50,699 bases of DNA from Candidatus Termititenax aidoneus (lineage in GTDB: Bacteria; Margulisbacteria; Termititenacia; Termititenacales; Termititenacaceae), in the NCBI GenBank assembly GCA_003864455.1, contig BGZN01000001.1, positions 113,677 through 164,375 on the forward strand, given 5' to 3'. Below are positions 42,561 through 50,699 of the stretch, one piece after another. The first letter of the stretch is position 1; every line of letters begins with the position of its first letter. The notes below the pieces were generated by a model. It was not told the DNA's origin, searched no databases, and was given only the letters and a program-made list of their open reading frames with translations. The position numbers and the translations under genes are program-made.

Positions 42561-42824
42561 TTATTGAACTTTTAAAGCAAAGCTTTGCGTCAAAATCACC
42601 GCCGCGCCGCCGGCAAACTGCAAAAAAGAATTAGCGCCGACTGTGTAAATCTTTGGCGCTGGCGCGGCAGTCTCCAGACGCACCGCAGAGTTATCTTTAA
42701 GTTTGGCGATCAGCGGCTGATGACCGGTCAAAACGCCCAGCTCGCCATTGACCGCCTGCACAAAAATTCCGGTAATTTCCGTTTCTATTTGTTGCTCCGT
42801 CGCCGATACCAATGTGCATTTCAT
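42561..42824 (-). CDS. atpC: ATP synthase epsilon subunit, short form without helical C-terminal domain
   Basis: 87 residues only; usual epsilon is 130-140. The N-terminal beta sandwich is complete (VNGELGVLTGHQPLIAKL; TVGANSFLQFAGGAAVILT), but the C-terminal two-helix domain that inhibits ATP hydrolysis is missing. The stop is in frame and not due to an obvious frameshift. It is separated from atpD by a 137-nt gap holding a structured repeat, unlike the tight joints elsewhere in the operon. Its start has a weak ribosome site (aaggataac). Confidence 0.9.
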   Translation of the reverse strand: MKCTLVSATEQQIETEITGIFVQAVNGELGVLTGHQPLIAKLKDNSAVRLETAAPAPKIYTVGANSFLQFAGGAAVILTQSFALKVQ

Positions 42825-42859
42825 AAAATTGTTATCCTTTTTAAATCACTCGTTTGTCT

Positions 42860-42955
42860 CCCCTTTAAAGGCTAGCGAGCGCGGTTTTCTATGCGCGCGA
42901 AGCTGTGCAGAGACCATCGGGGCTCTGCTGAGATGCCGCTACTGCGGCAGAGGGG
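42860..42955 (+). repeat. Structured repeat copy between atpD and atpC
   Basis: The core GCGAGCGCGGTTTTC ... ATGCGCGCGA (42875-42900) matches the copies at 827 and 49363. A second hairpin has arms GCAGAGACC and GGGCTCTGC with loop ATCG (one mismatch), and a third is TGCCGC-TACT-GCGGCA. CCCC near 42860 and GGGG near 42951 could close the whole unit. The order and the ATCG loop agree with the tandem copies although the stem sequence differs. Confidence 0.65.
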
Positions 42956-42961
42956 TTACTA

Positions 42962-44386
<1,425 letters not shown>

Positions 44387-45295
44387 TTAAGCCTCTTTAT
44401 TTTCCAGCGCTCTCAAAACGTCAAAAGCGCTGACCACTTCCGACAATTCCTGCGTGATACGCATCTGCCGGGTCTTATTATATTGCAAAGTCAGATTCTG
44501 CAAAATCAAGCGTGCATTTTTATTGGCGCTCTGCATGCTCACCAGCCGCGCGTAATACTCGCCGGCGGCGGATTCCCAATAGGCTTTGTCCAAACAAGCG
44601 CTCAAATAACCGCGCAAAATTTCAGGATAAATAATTTCGGCCGCCGGTTCTAATATGGTTTCGTTTTGGACATTTCGACAGCGTATCCGCAGGATACCAG
44701 ACTCAATGTCCAATGCCTTTGCCGCGTCAAACGGATAAATCTTTTTAATCACGGGACTTTGTTCCAGTACCGACAGCAATTCATTGTAAGCCAGATAAAC
44801 TTCAATATTTTGACCGGCCAAAATTTTGCCGGCAATTTCCGCCACAAGCGGCGCGGTCTCCGCCTGATAATTTTTTTCCGCTGCGGTCAGGGCTGTGTAA
44901 GCATGTTTAATGTAATGCTGCCATTTGGCGCTGGCACGTCCCAGCAGCCAGAGCGCCGCGCTGCGGCCATTTTCCCTTTTTTCATTGTCCAGCACGATCT
45001 GCAGTTTGGCCAGCAGTTTATCATTGAAGCCGCCACAAAAACCTTTGTGCGCGAAAAAAGCCAGACAATATTTTTCCGGCGTTGCAGAGCCGTTGCCGGC
45101 AACGGCTTTACAACGCCGCTGCCCCGCGATTTGGGCAAAAATTTGCGCAAAGCAGGCTTGATAATTTTTGGCATTGTTAAAATTTTGGCGTATTTTATTA
45201 ACCTTCGTCCGCGTTACCATTTCCATCGCTTTGGTTACCTGGCTAAGATTGGTGATCGTTTTGATCCGATCTTTAATGGCTGTCAACTGGGACAT
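44387..45295 (-). CDS. atpG: ATP synthase gamma subunit with a palindromic in-frame insertion
   Basis: The central rotor shaft. 302 residues. N-terminal SQLTAIKDRIKTITNLSQVTKAMEMV, central FFAHKGFCGGFNDKLL near 87 and C-terminal LQYNKTRQMRITQELSEVVSAFDVL are conserved. Between the N-terminal helix and GFCGGFN lies RRCKAVAGNGSATP (about residues 60-73), encoded by a near-perfect 42-bp palindrome at 45077-45118. Without it the length would be about 288, normal for gamma. The start lies 23 bp inside atpA. Confidence 0.94.
   Translation of the reverse strand: MSQLTAIKDRIKTITNLSQVTKAMEMVTRTKVNKIRQNFNNAKNYQACFAQIFAQIAGQRRCKAVAGNGSATPEKYCLAFFAHKGFCGGFNDKLLAKLQIVLDNEKRENGRSAALWLLGRASAKWQHYIKHAYTALTAAEKNYQAETAPLVAEIAGKILAGQNIEVYLAYNELLSVLEQSPVIKKIYPFDAAKALDIESGILRIRCRNVQNETILEPAAEIIYPEILRGYLSACLDKAYWESAAGEYYARLVSMQSANKNARLILQNLTLQYNKTRQMRITQELSEVVSAFDVLRALENKEA
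45077..45118. repeat. 42-bp palindrome inside atpG
   Basis: Two 21-bp arms meet without a loop: the left arm begins CGGCGTTGCAGAGC and the right arm ends TTTACAACGCCG, with two mismatches in 21. The length is 14 codons, so the frame is kept. It encodes a loop between conserved parts of gamma, so it looks like a palindromic element tolerated in a protein. Confidence 0.8.
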
Positions 45296-46799
45296 TTAAA
45301 AATTCCTTTTTAAAATTATTGACCGCGTTTTGCGTCAGCAGGCCAAGCTCGCGCGTGAATTCTTTTTGCGTGCGAAAGGTTTCCAAAATATCCGCGTAAT
45401 TTTTGCGCAGATAACCTAGCAGCGCCGTCTCAAATTCCGCCAGTCTCTCCAGCGGAATATCCAGCAGTAAATCTTTGACACCGGCGTAAATAATAACGAT
45501 CTGTTCTTCCACGGGCAGCGGCCTATTTTTGTCCTGCTTGAGCAGCTCGACCATCAGCGCGCCTTTTTTTAACTGGCGCAGAGTTTCTTTGTCCAGCTCC
45601 GACGAGAACATAGAGAAGGCTTCTTTTTCGCGGTACTGCGCGAGGTCGATGCGCATAGTGCCGGAAATGCGCCGCATGGCCTTGATCTGGGCGCTGCCGC
45701 CGACGCGCGACACTGAAATGCCGGCGTTCACGGCCGGCCGCACGCCGCTGTTGAAAAGATCGGCCTCCAAAAAAATCTGCCCGTCGGTGATAGAAATCAC
45801 ATTCGTCGGCACATAGGCGGAAATATCATTGCCCTGCGTCTCGATAATCGGCAAAGCGGTCATCGAGCCGCCGCCTTTGGCCGGCGAAAGTTTCGCCGCG
45901 CGCTCCAGCAGCCGTGAATGCAGATAAAAAATATCGCCTGGATAAGCCTCGCGGCCGGGCGGACGGCGCATCAGCAGAGAAATCTGCCGGTAGGCGGCCG
46001 CGTGTTTGCTCAAATCATCGTAAACCACCAGCGTGTCTTTTTGCAGCTCATACATAAAATATTCCGCGATGGCACAGCCGACAAAAGGCGCTAAATACTG
46101 CGTGATGGCCGGAGCGCTGGCCGGCGCATCAATGATAATCGTGTTTTTCAGCGCGTCGTGCTGTTCCAGCTGATGCCGGAGTTTCACGACCGTGGATTCT
46201 TTTTGCCCGACCGCCACATAGATAGAAATAACGCCGGTATCTTTTTGATTGATGATCGTATCAACAGCCAGCGTGGTCTTGCCGGTTTGCCGGTCGCCGA
46301 TAATCAACTCGCGCTGTCCGCGGCCAATCGGCACTAGAGAATCGATCACTTTGTAGCCGGTCTGCAAAGGCACGCGCACCGGCTCGCGGTCGATCACGCC
46401 GGGCGCCGGGCTCTCCAGCGGATAAGCCGTCTCCGTCTTGATCAGCCCTAGGCCGTCAAGCGGATCGCCCATCGGGTTGATCACGCGTCCCAGCATATTT
46501 TGGCCGACCTTGATGCCGACCACATGGCCGGTGCGTTTGACCCAGGCGCCTTCTTTGACCTTGGTGTGATTTTCTAAAATCGCGCAAATAATTTCTTCTT
46601 TTTCTAGATTGAAAATCGTGCCGTAAATTTTACCCGGAAATTCCAGCAGCTCGCCGTTGACCGCCGAACTCAAGCCCCGAATGCGCGCGATGCCGTCGGC
46701 GGACTCCAGTACCGAACCGACCTCGTCCGCGCCGGAAATCGTTTTCAAGCTGTCGATTTTTTCCTGTATATTTCGCAATATCGTTTCTGTCAAAGGCAT
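45273..46799 (-). CDS. atpA: ATP synthase alpha subunit
   Basis: The non-catalytic nucleotide-binding F1 subunit. 508 residues, full length. P-loop GDRQTGKTTLAVDTI near residue 169, VGQKESTVVKL, DDLSKHAAAYRQISLLMRRPPGREAYPGDIFYLHSRLLERAAKLS near 270-315, and PAVNAGISVSRVGGSAQ near 365. The N-terminal part has LSSAVNGELLEFPG. It starts 9 nt after the atpH stop. Confidence 0.97.
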   Translation of the reverse strand: MPLTETILRNIQEKIDSLKTISGADEVGSVLESADGIARIRGLSSAVNGELLEFPGKIYGTIFNLEKEEIICAILENHTKVKEGAWVKRTGHVVGIKVGQNMLGRVINPMGDPLDGLGLIKTETAYPLESPAPGVIDREPVRVPLQTGYKVIDSLVPIGRGQRELIIGDRQTGKTTLAVDTIINQKDTGVISIYVAVGQKESTVVKLRHQLEQHDALKNTIIIDAPASAPAITQYLAPFVGCAIAEYFMYELQKDTLVVYDDLSKHAAAYRQISLLMRRPPGREAYPGDIFYLHSRLLERAAKLSPAKGGGSMTALPIIETQGNDISAYVPTNVISITDGQIFLEADLFNSGVRPAVNAGISVSRVGGSAQIKAMRRISGTMRIDLAQYREKEAFSMFSSELDKETLRQLKKGALMVELLKQDKNRPLPVEEQIVIIYAGVKDLLLDIPLERLAEFETALLGYLRKNYADILETFRTQKEFTRELGLLTQNAVNNFKKEFLNVPVDSH

Positions 46800-46808
46800 A
46801 ATTTCTCC

Positions 46809-47333
46809 TTAAACCAAAGCCGTTTTCAATTGTTCCAGACCGGCCTGCACGCTCAAGTCCAGCATTTTCTCGCCGCGCTTGAGAATAAAACCGCCCAGCA
46901 CATTTTTGGAAACAACATTGTGCAGATAAACTTTTTTGCTCTCCAGACGCTCCAATTCCCGGCGGAGCGTGTCCAGTTGCTCCGGCGTCAAATCCAGTGC
47001 CGACCAGACTTCCACAAAAAGCGAATTTTTCGTCTTGCTGAGCAGATCAACAAATTTGCTGCTGATCATTTCATAAAAATGCAAATCGTTATTTTCGATT
47101 AACTGTAAAATAAATTTTTTAAAATTTTCTCCGACCAGATTCGCAAAAACTTTTTGAAAATATTGATTTTTGCTTTCCGGCGCGACATGCTCGTCAAACA
47201 AAATTTCCTTGACGCCGCAAGTTTCCTCGCAAATCAAATTGAAGCGAAAAATATCCGTAACAAAAAGGTCTAACTCGCCGGCGTTTTCCAGCGTGTTCAA
47301 TAGTTCTTTTAAATTGTAGCGGTAATTCAGCAT
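46809..47333 (-). CDS. atpH: ATP synthase delta subunit
   Basis: The peripheral stalk connector between F1 and the b subunit. 174 residues, as usual. N-terminal helical part (LNYRYNLKELLNTLENAGELDLF) and the C-terminal signature KVYLHNVVSKNVLGGFILKRGEKMLDLSVQAGLEQLK, where GGF followed by D(L/A)S is typical. It follows atpF by 1 nt. Confidence 0.95.
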   Translation of the reverse strand: MLNYRYNLKELLNTLENAGELDLFVTDIFRFNLICEETCGVKEILFDEHVAPESKNQYFQKVFANLVGENFKKFILQLIENNDLHFYEMISSKFVDLLSKTKNSLFVEVWSALDLTPEQLDTLRRELERLESKKVYLHNVVSKNVLGGFILKRGEKMLDLSVQAGLEQLKTALV

Positions 47334-47334
47334 T

Positions 47335-47829
47335 TTAAAATTCTTTTAGTTTTTTTAATTCCTCGAAGCGTTCCTGCAAAATCCGCTGCTGCATTTCCGG
47401 CGTCAGGCTGACCCGCAGGACTTTCTCGCAGGCGGTGTAGAGCATTTTGCCGACGCGCTCCTCAAAATTGCGGTAAAAATCGTCCTCCAGCCGCCGCAAA
47501 TCTTCTTCTTTGGCTTTGCGCAGCGCGCGAAATTCTTCCTGCAGCGCTTCGAATTGCCCGGCCGCCTGTACCCTGGCCTTTTCACGCGCCTCGGAAAGAA
47601 TGCGGTGTTCGGTCAGTTCGATATTTTTTTGCTGTTCCGCCAGTTCAGCGCGCAAAGTTTCGGCCTCACGGCGTTGTTTTTCGGCGGCGGCCAGTTCGCC
47701 GGTGATTTTATCCGCGCGCTCCTGCATCATTTTGGCCAGGATCGGATAAATTTTGGCGCTGACGACCCAGCAGACCAGGCCAAAAGAAATCAGTGTCCAA
47801 AAAACAATATTGATCTCCAGTTTAAACAA
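47335..47829 (-). CDS. atpF: ATP synthase b subunit
   Basis: The membrane-anchored peripheral stalk. About 165 residues. A TTG start at 47829 is chosen, preceded by the ribosome site aaggag 6-7 nt upstream; the longer frame from 47910 would overlap atpE by about 70 bp and has no conserved N-terminus. One membrane helix (INIVFWTLISFGLVCWVV) is followed by a long coiled coil rich in Glu/Arg/Gln (KITGELAAAEKQRREAETLRAELAEQ) that binds delta. Confidence 0.9.
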   Translation of the reverse strand: MFKLEINIVFWTLISFGLVCWVVSAKIYPILAKMMQERADKITGELAAAEKQRREAETLRAELAEQQKNIELTEHRILSEAREKARVQAAGQFEALQEEFRALRKAKEEDLRRLEDDFYRNFEERVGKMLYTACEKVLRVSLTPEMQQRILQERFEELKKLKEF

Positions 47830-47839
47830 AACGCGCTCC

Positions 47840-48067
47840 TTATTTTGTGGCCAGTAAAATGCTGATGACGAGGCCGTACAAAGCCACGGTTTCGATAAAA
47901 GCGATGCCAATAAAAACCAGCGGCCGCACTTTGTCCAAAATCTCCGGCTGGCGCGCCACGCTGTCGAACAGTTTGCTCATCATCAGGCCGATGCCAAACG
48001 CGCCGCCCAGCGCCGCCAGACCCATACAAATCGCCGCGCCCAGATACGCTCCTATAATATTGTCCAT
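47840..48067 (-). CDS. atpE: ATP synthase c subunit (proteolipid)
   Basis: 75 residues forming a hairpin of two membrane helices. The polar loop SVARQPE is conserved and the ion-binding Glu is in FIETVALYGL near residue 60. Compared with Na+-binding c subunits, the Gln of the first helix is Ile here and the residue after Glu is Thr, with Phe at the Val position. This points to H+ rather than Na+ coupling. Ribosome site gaaaggag. Confidence 0.95.
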   Translation of the reverse strand: MDNIIGAYLGAAICMGLAALGGAFGIGLMMSKLFDSVARQPEILDKVRPLVFIGIAFIETVALYGLVISILLATK

Positions 48068-48094
48068 TTGCTTTCTCCTTTCTTAATTTTTTAT

Positions 48095-48158
48095 GCTTCG
48101 CCAATCATCGAAGCATTTTTTATGTCGCTTCGCCGATTGCTTCGCTAATCATCGAAGC
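48095..48158. repeat. 20-bp direct repeat at the atpB 3' end
   Basis: GCTTCGCCAATCATCGAAGC (48095-48114) and GCTTCGCTAATCATCGAAGC (48139-48158) differ at one base. The second lies in the last codons of atpB, the first just after the atpB stop. Each is also a hairpin (GCTTCG ... CGAAGC). It looks like a small duplication of the gene end. Confidence 0.8.
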
Positions 48159-48860
48159 GCCTAAAAAAGTAAATACATACGCTTGAATGCAGCAGACAAA
48201 AAATTCAAAGAATATTATCACAATCGCGCCGCCGTAAGAAGCCAGCCACACCGCGATATTATTGAATATAGAAGTAAAACTCAAAATACTGATCAGCAGC
48301 AAATGTCCGCCGGACATATTGGCGAAAAGCCGTATCGCCAGCGAAAAAGGCTTGAACAACTGGCTGATGATCTCGACCGGCAAAAGCAAAATGACTACCG
48401 GCCCCTTGACGCCCTGCGGCAGCAGACTTTTACAAAAACCCCAGAGGCCGTGTTTTTTAAAACGCACAAATAAACTAAGCACAAAAAACAAAACAGCCAG
48501 CGCCGCCGTGCCGTTGATATTGCTGACCGCGCTGCCCAGTCCCGCCTGCGGTCCCAGCAGGCCGAGCATGCCCAGCGGCAGTCCGGTAAACAATATATAT
48601 AGAAAGGCCGAAAGACACAGCGGCAGCCAGGCTTTGTCCAGTCCGGCCGGCGCGAGAATTTGTTTTTCCATAAACTCGACCGCGGTTTCCAGCAAATTTT
48701 GGCCGAAACTCCGGGGGGCAAAAGTCAGGCGGCGTGTGATGAGCCAGAGCAAAACGATCAGCAAAAACGCGGCGGCAAAATTCAAGAGCACTGTCGCGTC
48801 CACCGACAGATCCCAGCGGCCTAAATGCAGCGCCAGAAAAACTTTGGCTGATTCGTGCAT
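48120..48860 (-). CDS. atpB: ATP synthase a subunit
   Basis: The ion channel subunit of Fo. About 246 residues, chosen from the ATG at 48860 (ribosome site cgggga). A frame from 48980 adds 40 unrelated residues that overlap the neighbouring gene. Five or six membrane helices; the essential Arg lies in KPFSLAIRLFANMSGGHLLL near residue 180. The C-terminal part has FFEFFVCCIQAYVFTFLGASMI, typical. It precedes atpE by 52 nt, the gap holding one repeat copy. Confidence 0.95.
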   Translation of the reverse strand: MHESAKVFLALHLGRWDLSVDATVLLNFAAAFLLIVLLWLITRRLTFAPRSFGQNLLETAVEFMEKQILAPAGLDKAWLPLCLSAFLYILFTGLPLGMLGLLGPQAGLGSAVSNINGTAALAVLFFVLSLFVRFKKHGLWGFCKSLLPQGVKGPVVILLLPVEIISQLFKPFSLAIRLFANMSGGHLLLISILSFTSIFNNIAVWLASYGGAIVIIFFEFFVCCIQAYVFTFLGASMISEAIGEAT

Positions 48861-48895
48861 ACTATCCCCGTCAAAATTCGATCGCCCTGAATTTA

Positions 48896-49093
48896 TTATT
48901 TTTCGTCCGCGCTTTTGACGATCTTGTAAAGGCTGTAGCCTTCCAGAGCAAAAGCCAAAAGCAGCAGCAAAGACACGCAATTTGCGCCGGTGGCCAAACG
49001 CTTATCGAGCCACTGGCCGCCCAGCGCCGCCAGAACAATCACCACAGCGGATTCAAAAACCCAGTTGAGCAGTTGTCTTTCTGATGGGCGCAT
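48896..49093 (-). CDS. AtpI/AtpZ-like small membrane protein, first gene of the ATP synthase operon
   Basis: About 65 residues with two hydrophobic segments (FESAVVIVLAALGGQWLDKRL and VSLLLLLAFALEGYSLYKIV). The G-G-x-W-L-D pattern fits AtpI/AtpZ proteins, which aid c-ring assembly or Mg2+ handling. The ATG at 49093 is preferred over an upstream TTG at 49129, because a promoter-like -10 box sits between them; that would make it leaderless. It is followed by atpB after a 35-nt gap. Confidence 0.75.
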   Translation of the reverse strand: MRPSERQLLNWVFESAVVIVLAALGGQWLDKRLATGANCVSLLLLLAFALEGYSLYKIVKSADEK

Positions 49094-49100
49094 CGGGGTG

Positions 49101-49129
49101 ATACTAACTCCGAAAGGGAAAAAATGCAA
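49101..49129 (-). promoter_or_regulatory. Candidate promoter of the ATP synthase operon, leaderless type
   Basis: On the minus strand TTGCAT (49124-49129), a 17-bp spacer and TAGTAT (49101-49106). The ATG of the first gene lies 7 nt further, so transcription would start at or next to it. No ribosome site is present. Confidence 0.5.
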
Positions 49130-49362
49130 AACAGCGGCGGTCTAAATTTCCGCTGAGTAAAAGTATCTTACTCTGGCAAAACCGGCTAAATTAATCCTAA
49201 TCAGATTTCCGGTGAACAGTAAGTATATTATAACTATTTTGTAACTAGAGGTCAAACACAACGGTATACTGCAAATCAACGCTCTGGATTGTCCCCATTT
49301 TTTTTCGATGCATTTTTTGCCAATACTCTTTCGATATACCTACATGCGGCCTAACATTTAAT

Positions 49363-49544
49363 CAAAGGTACGACCGAACGCGGTTTTCAATACGCGTGAG
49401 GAAGTACCTTTGGCATCGGCCAAAGGTACGACCGAACGCGGTTTTCAATGCGCGCGAGGAAGTACCTTTGGCATCGGCCAAAGGTACGACCGAACGCGGT
49501 TTTCAATGCGCGTGAGGAAGTACCTTTGGCATCGGCCAAAGGTA
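49363..49544 (+). repeat. 58-bp tandem array, three units plus 8 nt, each a two-hairpin element
   Basis: Units start at 49363, 49421 and 49479, with a partial fourth at 49537. Each contains the core GACCGAACGCG, about 10 nt, then CGCG and GAGGAA, as at 827. Next comes GTACCTTTGGC, the loop ATCG and GCCAAAGGTAC, a perfect 11-bp stem that joins one unit to the next. Units differ only at two or three positions, all in or beside the CGCG arms. Confidence 0.85.
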
Positions 49545-49588
49545 TATATTTGATTTTTTAGGGTATTTCTTTGCCTACAGGGGGAAAA

Positions 49589-50699
49589 ATGGTTGCCAAT
49601 ATCCGAGGAACGCTGGACGCCGGCATGCTGGCAGCGGGCTTGAGCGCGGTCACACAGACCGATCCGGCCTATATCGCCCGCGCCGCGGAAAACGGCGTTT
49701 ACAACGCGGCTTCCACGGACAGCGCTTTGCTTTCACGCGGCTTCGCGCGGCGCGGCCAGCTCTCCATCGAGGAAGACAACGGCTCGTATATTTACAATAT
49801 TAAACAATATGATGTAACCGGCGCGGTAAATTCCGACAACGATTCGTATTATCTGGTTTCTTACAACGGCGAAAATTCTTTTGTGGACGCGGCTTTCGGC
49901 TACTCCGATCTGTCCGGCGGCTACAACAGCGTGGATACTTACATCGATCCTTTTGACCCGGAGATCGCCAAACTGCTCGCCCAAATCCCAGAACTGAATA
50001 ACTCCAAACTTTCCGCGGAGGAAAAGCTGGCCAAACTTTATAATTATATTATCAACAATTTTAACTATGTGCCGGAGGACAAAGACGATTGGAATTTTGT
50101 CGGCGAGACGATCTTTCAGCGCGGCGGCGACTGCGAAGACCTGTCGGTGCTGCTGGCTTCGTCAATGATCGCGCTGCTTATGAATGAAGGCATGGATTAT
50201 CAGACCGCCAACAGTCGCGTGTCGACAGTGGCCGGCAAACACGCTCTGTACGGCGATCACGTTTTTGTGGAATATCTGGCGGACGACGGCCAGACTTATG
50301 CGCTGGACGCCGCTTTTGCCGAACAAGGCAATATCACCAAGCTCTCCGATCTGAAACAGGTCAGCGAACTGAAATTCGATGTGTATTTCCGTTTCAACGA
50401 CAACAAAGTTTTTGGCGCGGCGGCGCAGCTCGAAACTCTGGAAAATAATGCTAAGGCTTATATCGACCCGACCGATCCGGCTTTGAGCAAATTTTTAGCG
50501 GAGTTTGAAAGCGCGATGGATTTGACCGGGCTTTCTATGGACGAGATCGCCGCCAAGCTTTTTAATTTTATCAAAACTGAATATCAGTGTTTAGATTTAC
50601 AGGATGTTTTTCCGAGCCAGAGTTTGGTCATCGACACCAAAGCCGGCGCTTCGCAAAATCTGGCTTTGCTGGCGCTTAATTCTTTACTGGCTCTCGCGG
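49589..50699 (+). CDS. Transglutaminase-like protein, copy 2, two domains (3' end cut by window edge)
   Basis: The open frame starts at ATG 49589 after a G-rich ribosome site (cagggggaaaa) and runs off the window at residue 370. Domain 1 (about 120-240) has the triad Cys in RGGDCEDL, His in GDHVFVEY and Asp in YALDAAF. A second, similar domain begins near residue 293 (YIDPTDPALSKFL), and its nucleophile region reads KAGASQNLALLAL, where Ser stands for Cys. There is no signal peptide. It is preceded by the 58-bp tandem array. Copy 1 is at the opposite end of the window. Confidence 0.8.
   Translation, partial: MVANIRGTLDAGMLAAGLSAVTQTDPAYIARAAENGVYNAASTDSALLSRGFARRGQLSIEEDNGSYIYNIKQYDVTGAVNSDNDSYYLVSYNGENSFVDAAFGYSDLSGGYNSVDTYIDPFDPEIAKLLAQIPELNNSKLSAEEKLAKLYNYIINNFNYVPEDKDDWNFVGETIFQRGGDCEDLSVLLASSMIALLMNEGMDYQTANSRVSTVAGKHALYGDHVFVEYLADDGQTYALDAAFAEQGNITKLSDLKQVSELKFDVYFRFNDNKVFGAAAQLETLENNAKAYIDPTDPALSKFLAEFESAMDLTGLSMDEIAAKLFNFIKTEYQCLDLQDVFPSQSLVIDTKAGASQNLALLALNSLLALA

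Larger units (their letters stand above)
49094..49588. other. 495-bp noncoding region between atp operon and transglutaminase copy 2
   Basis: This divergent region contains the atp promoter (49101-49129) and three 58-bp tandem repeats (49363-49536). The stretch 49130-49362 has no recognised gene or structure. A short T-rich piece (49545-49570) precedes the transglutaminase gene. Confidence 0.65.

Noticed and set aside
47830-47910. Longer atpF from 47910
   Set aside because: The extra residues lie in atpE coding sequence in another frame; a TTG with a good ribosome site at 47829 fits the b subunit.
48861-48980. Longer atpB from 48980
   Set aside because: The added residues overlap the AtpI-like gene, are basic and unlike subunit a; the ATG at 48860 has a ribosome site.
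49363-49544. Tandem 58-bp repeats as a CRISPR array
   Set aside because: Units are contiguous with no variable spacers, and no cas genes are present.

Overview
The window (50,699 bp) is a gene-dense bacterial chromosome segment, probably one whole contig, from an uncultured, flagellated, diderm-looking fermentative bacterium. Supporting signs are flagellar export and switch genes, two proteins with PorV/UPF0164-like outer-membrane barrels, S-layer homology (SLH) modules, an acetate kinase/phosphotransacetylase pair and an F-type ATP synthase operon. The mix recalls the Margulisbacteria/WOR-1 side of the tree, but that placement is only a guess. No rRNA, tRNA or CRISPR array was recognised.

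Layout. Both ends lie inside near-identical, inverted copies of a transglutaminase-like gene (1-721 minus; 49589-50699 plus). Next to the left copy is a noncoding stretch with a structured repeat, a run of 21 G and the prs promoter. From 20407 down to 2067 an uninterrupted minus-strand set of 18 genes runs from two giant surface proteins (FlgD-like C-terminal module; barrel + Ig + SLH), through fliK, flgD, a hook/rod gene and fliM-N-O-P-Q-R, to tgt, secDF, a YqeG-like gene, a small secreted protein, ebfC and recR. Facing it, 20516-24591 carries a small secreted protein, a patatin lipase and the division genes rsmH, ftsL and ftsI. ackA and pta follow on the minus strand, then an AT-rich accessory patch (26800-27960) with a toxin-antitoxin-like pair and an orphan gene.

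A second long minus-strand train (38668 to 27969) holds an AAA/DUF4143 ATPase, obgE, bioB, a glycosyltransferase-PgpA fusion, a degenerate CDP-alcohol phosphatidyltransferase, alr, dnaX, a HicB-like protein and thrS. A repeat of the obgE 5' end next to the ATPase gene marks a past insertion or rearrangement. A second accessory patch (38669-40229) has a histidine-rich fibre-like protein and a divergent XRE regulator, followed by rplU-rpmA, a second PorV-like protein, and the ATP synthase operon (atpI-like, B, E, F, H, A, G, D, C).

Themes. (1) Palindromic DNA has spread into intergenic and coding sites: a two-hairpin element in five copies at three loci, a 42-bp in-frame palindrome in atpG, and hairpins in the dnaX linker. 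(2) Several proteins keep a fold but have lost key residues or domains (second transglutaminase domain, CDP-alcohol phosphotransferase, YqeG-like HAD protein, short AtpC, FliM without a CheY-binding N-terminus). (3) Several promoters place the -10 box 6-8 nt from the start codon, which suggests leaderless mRNAs. All functions are assigned by reading motifs; no database search was run.
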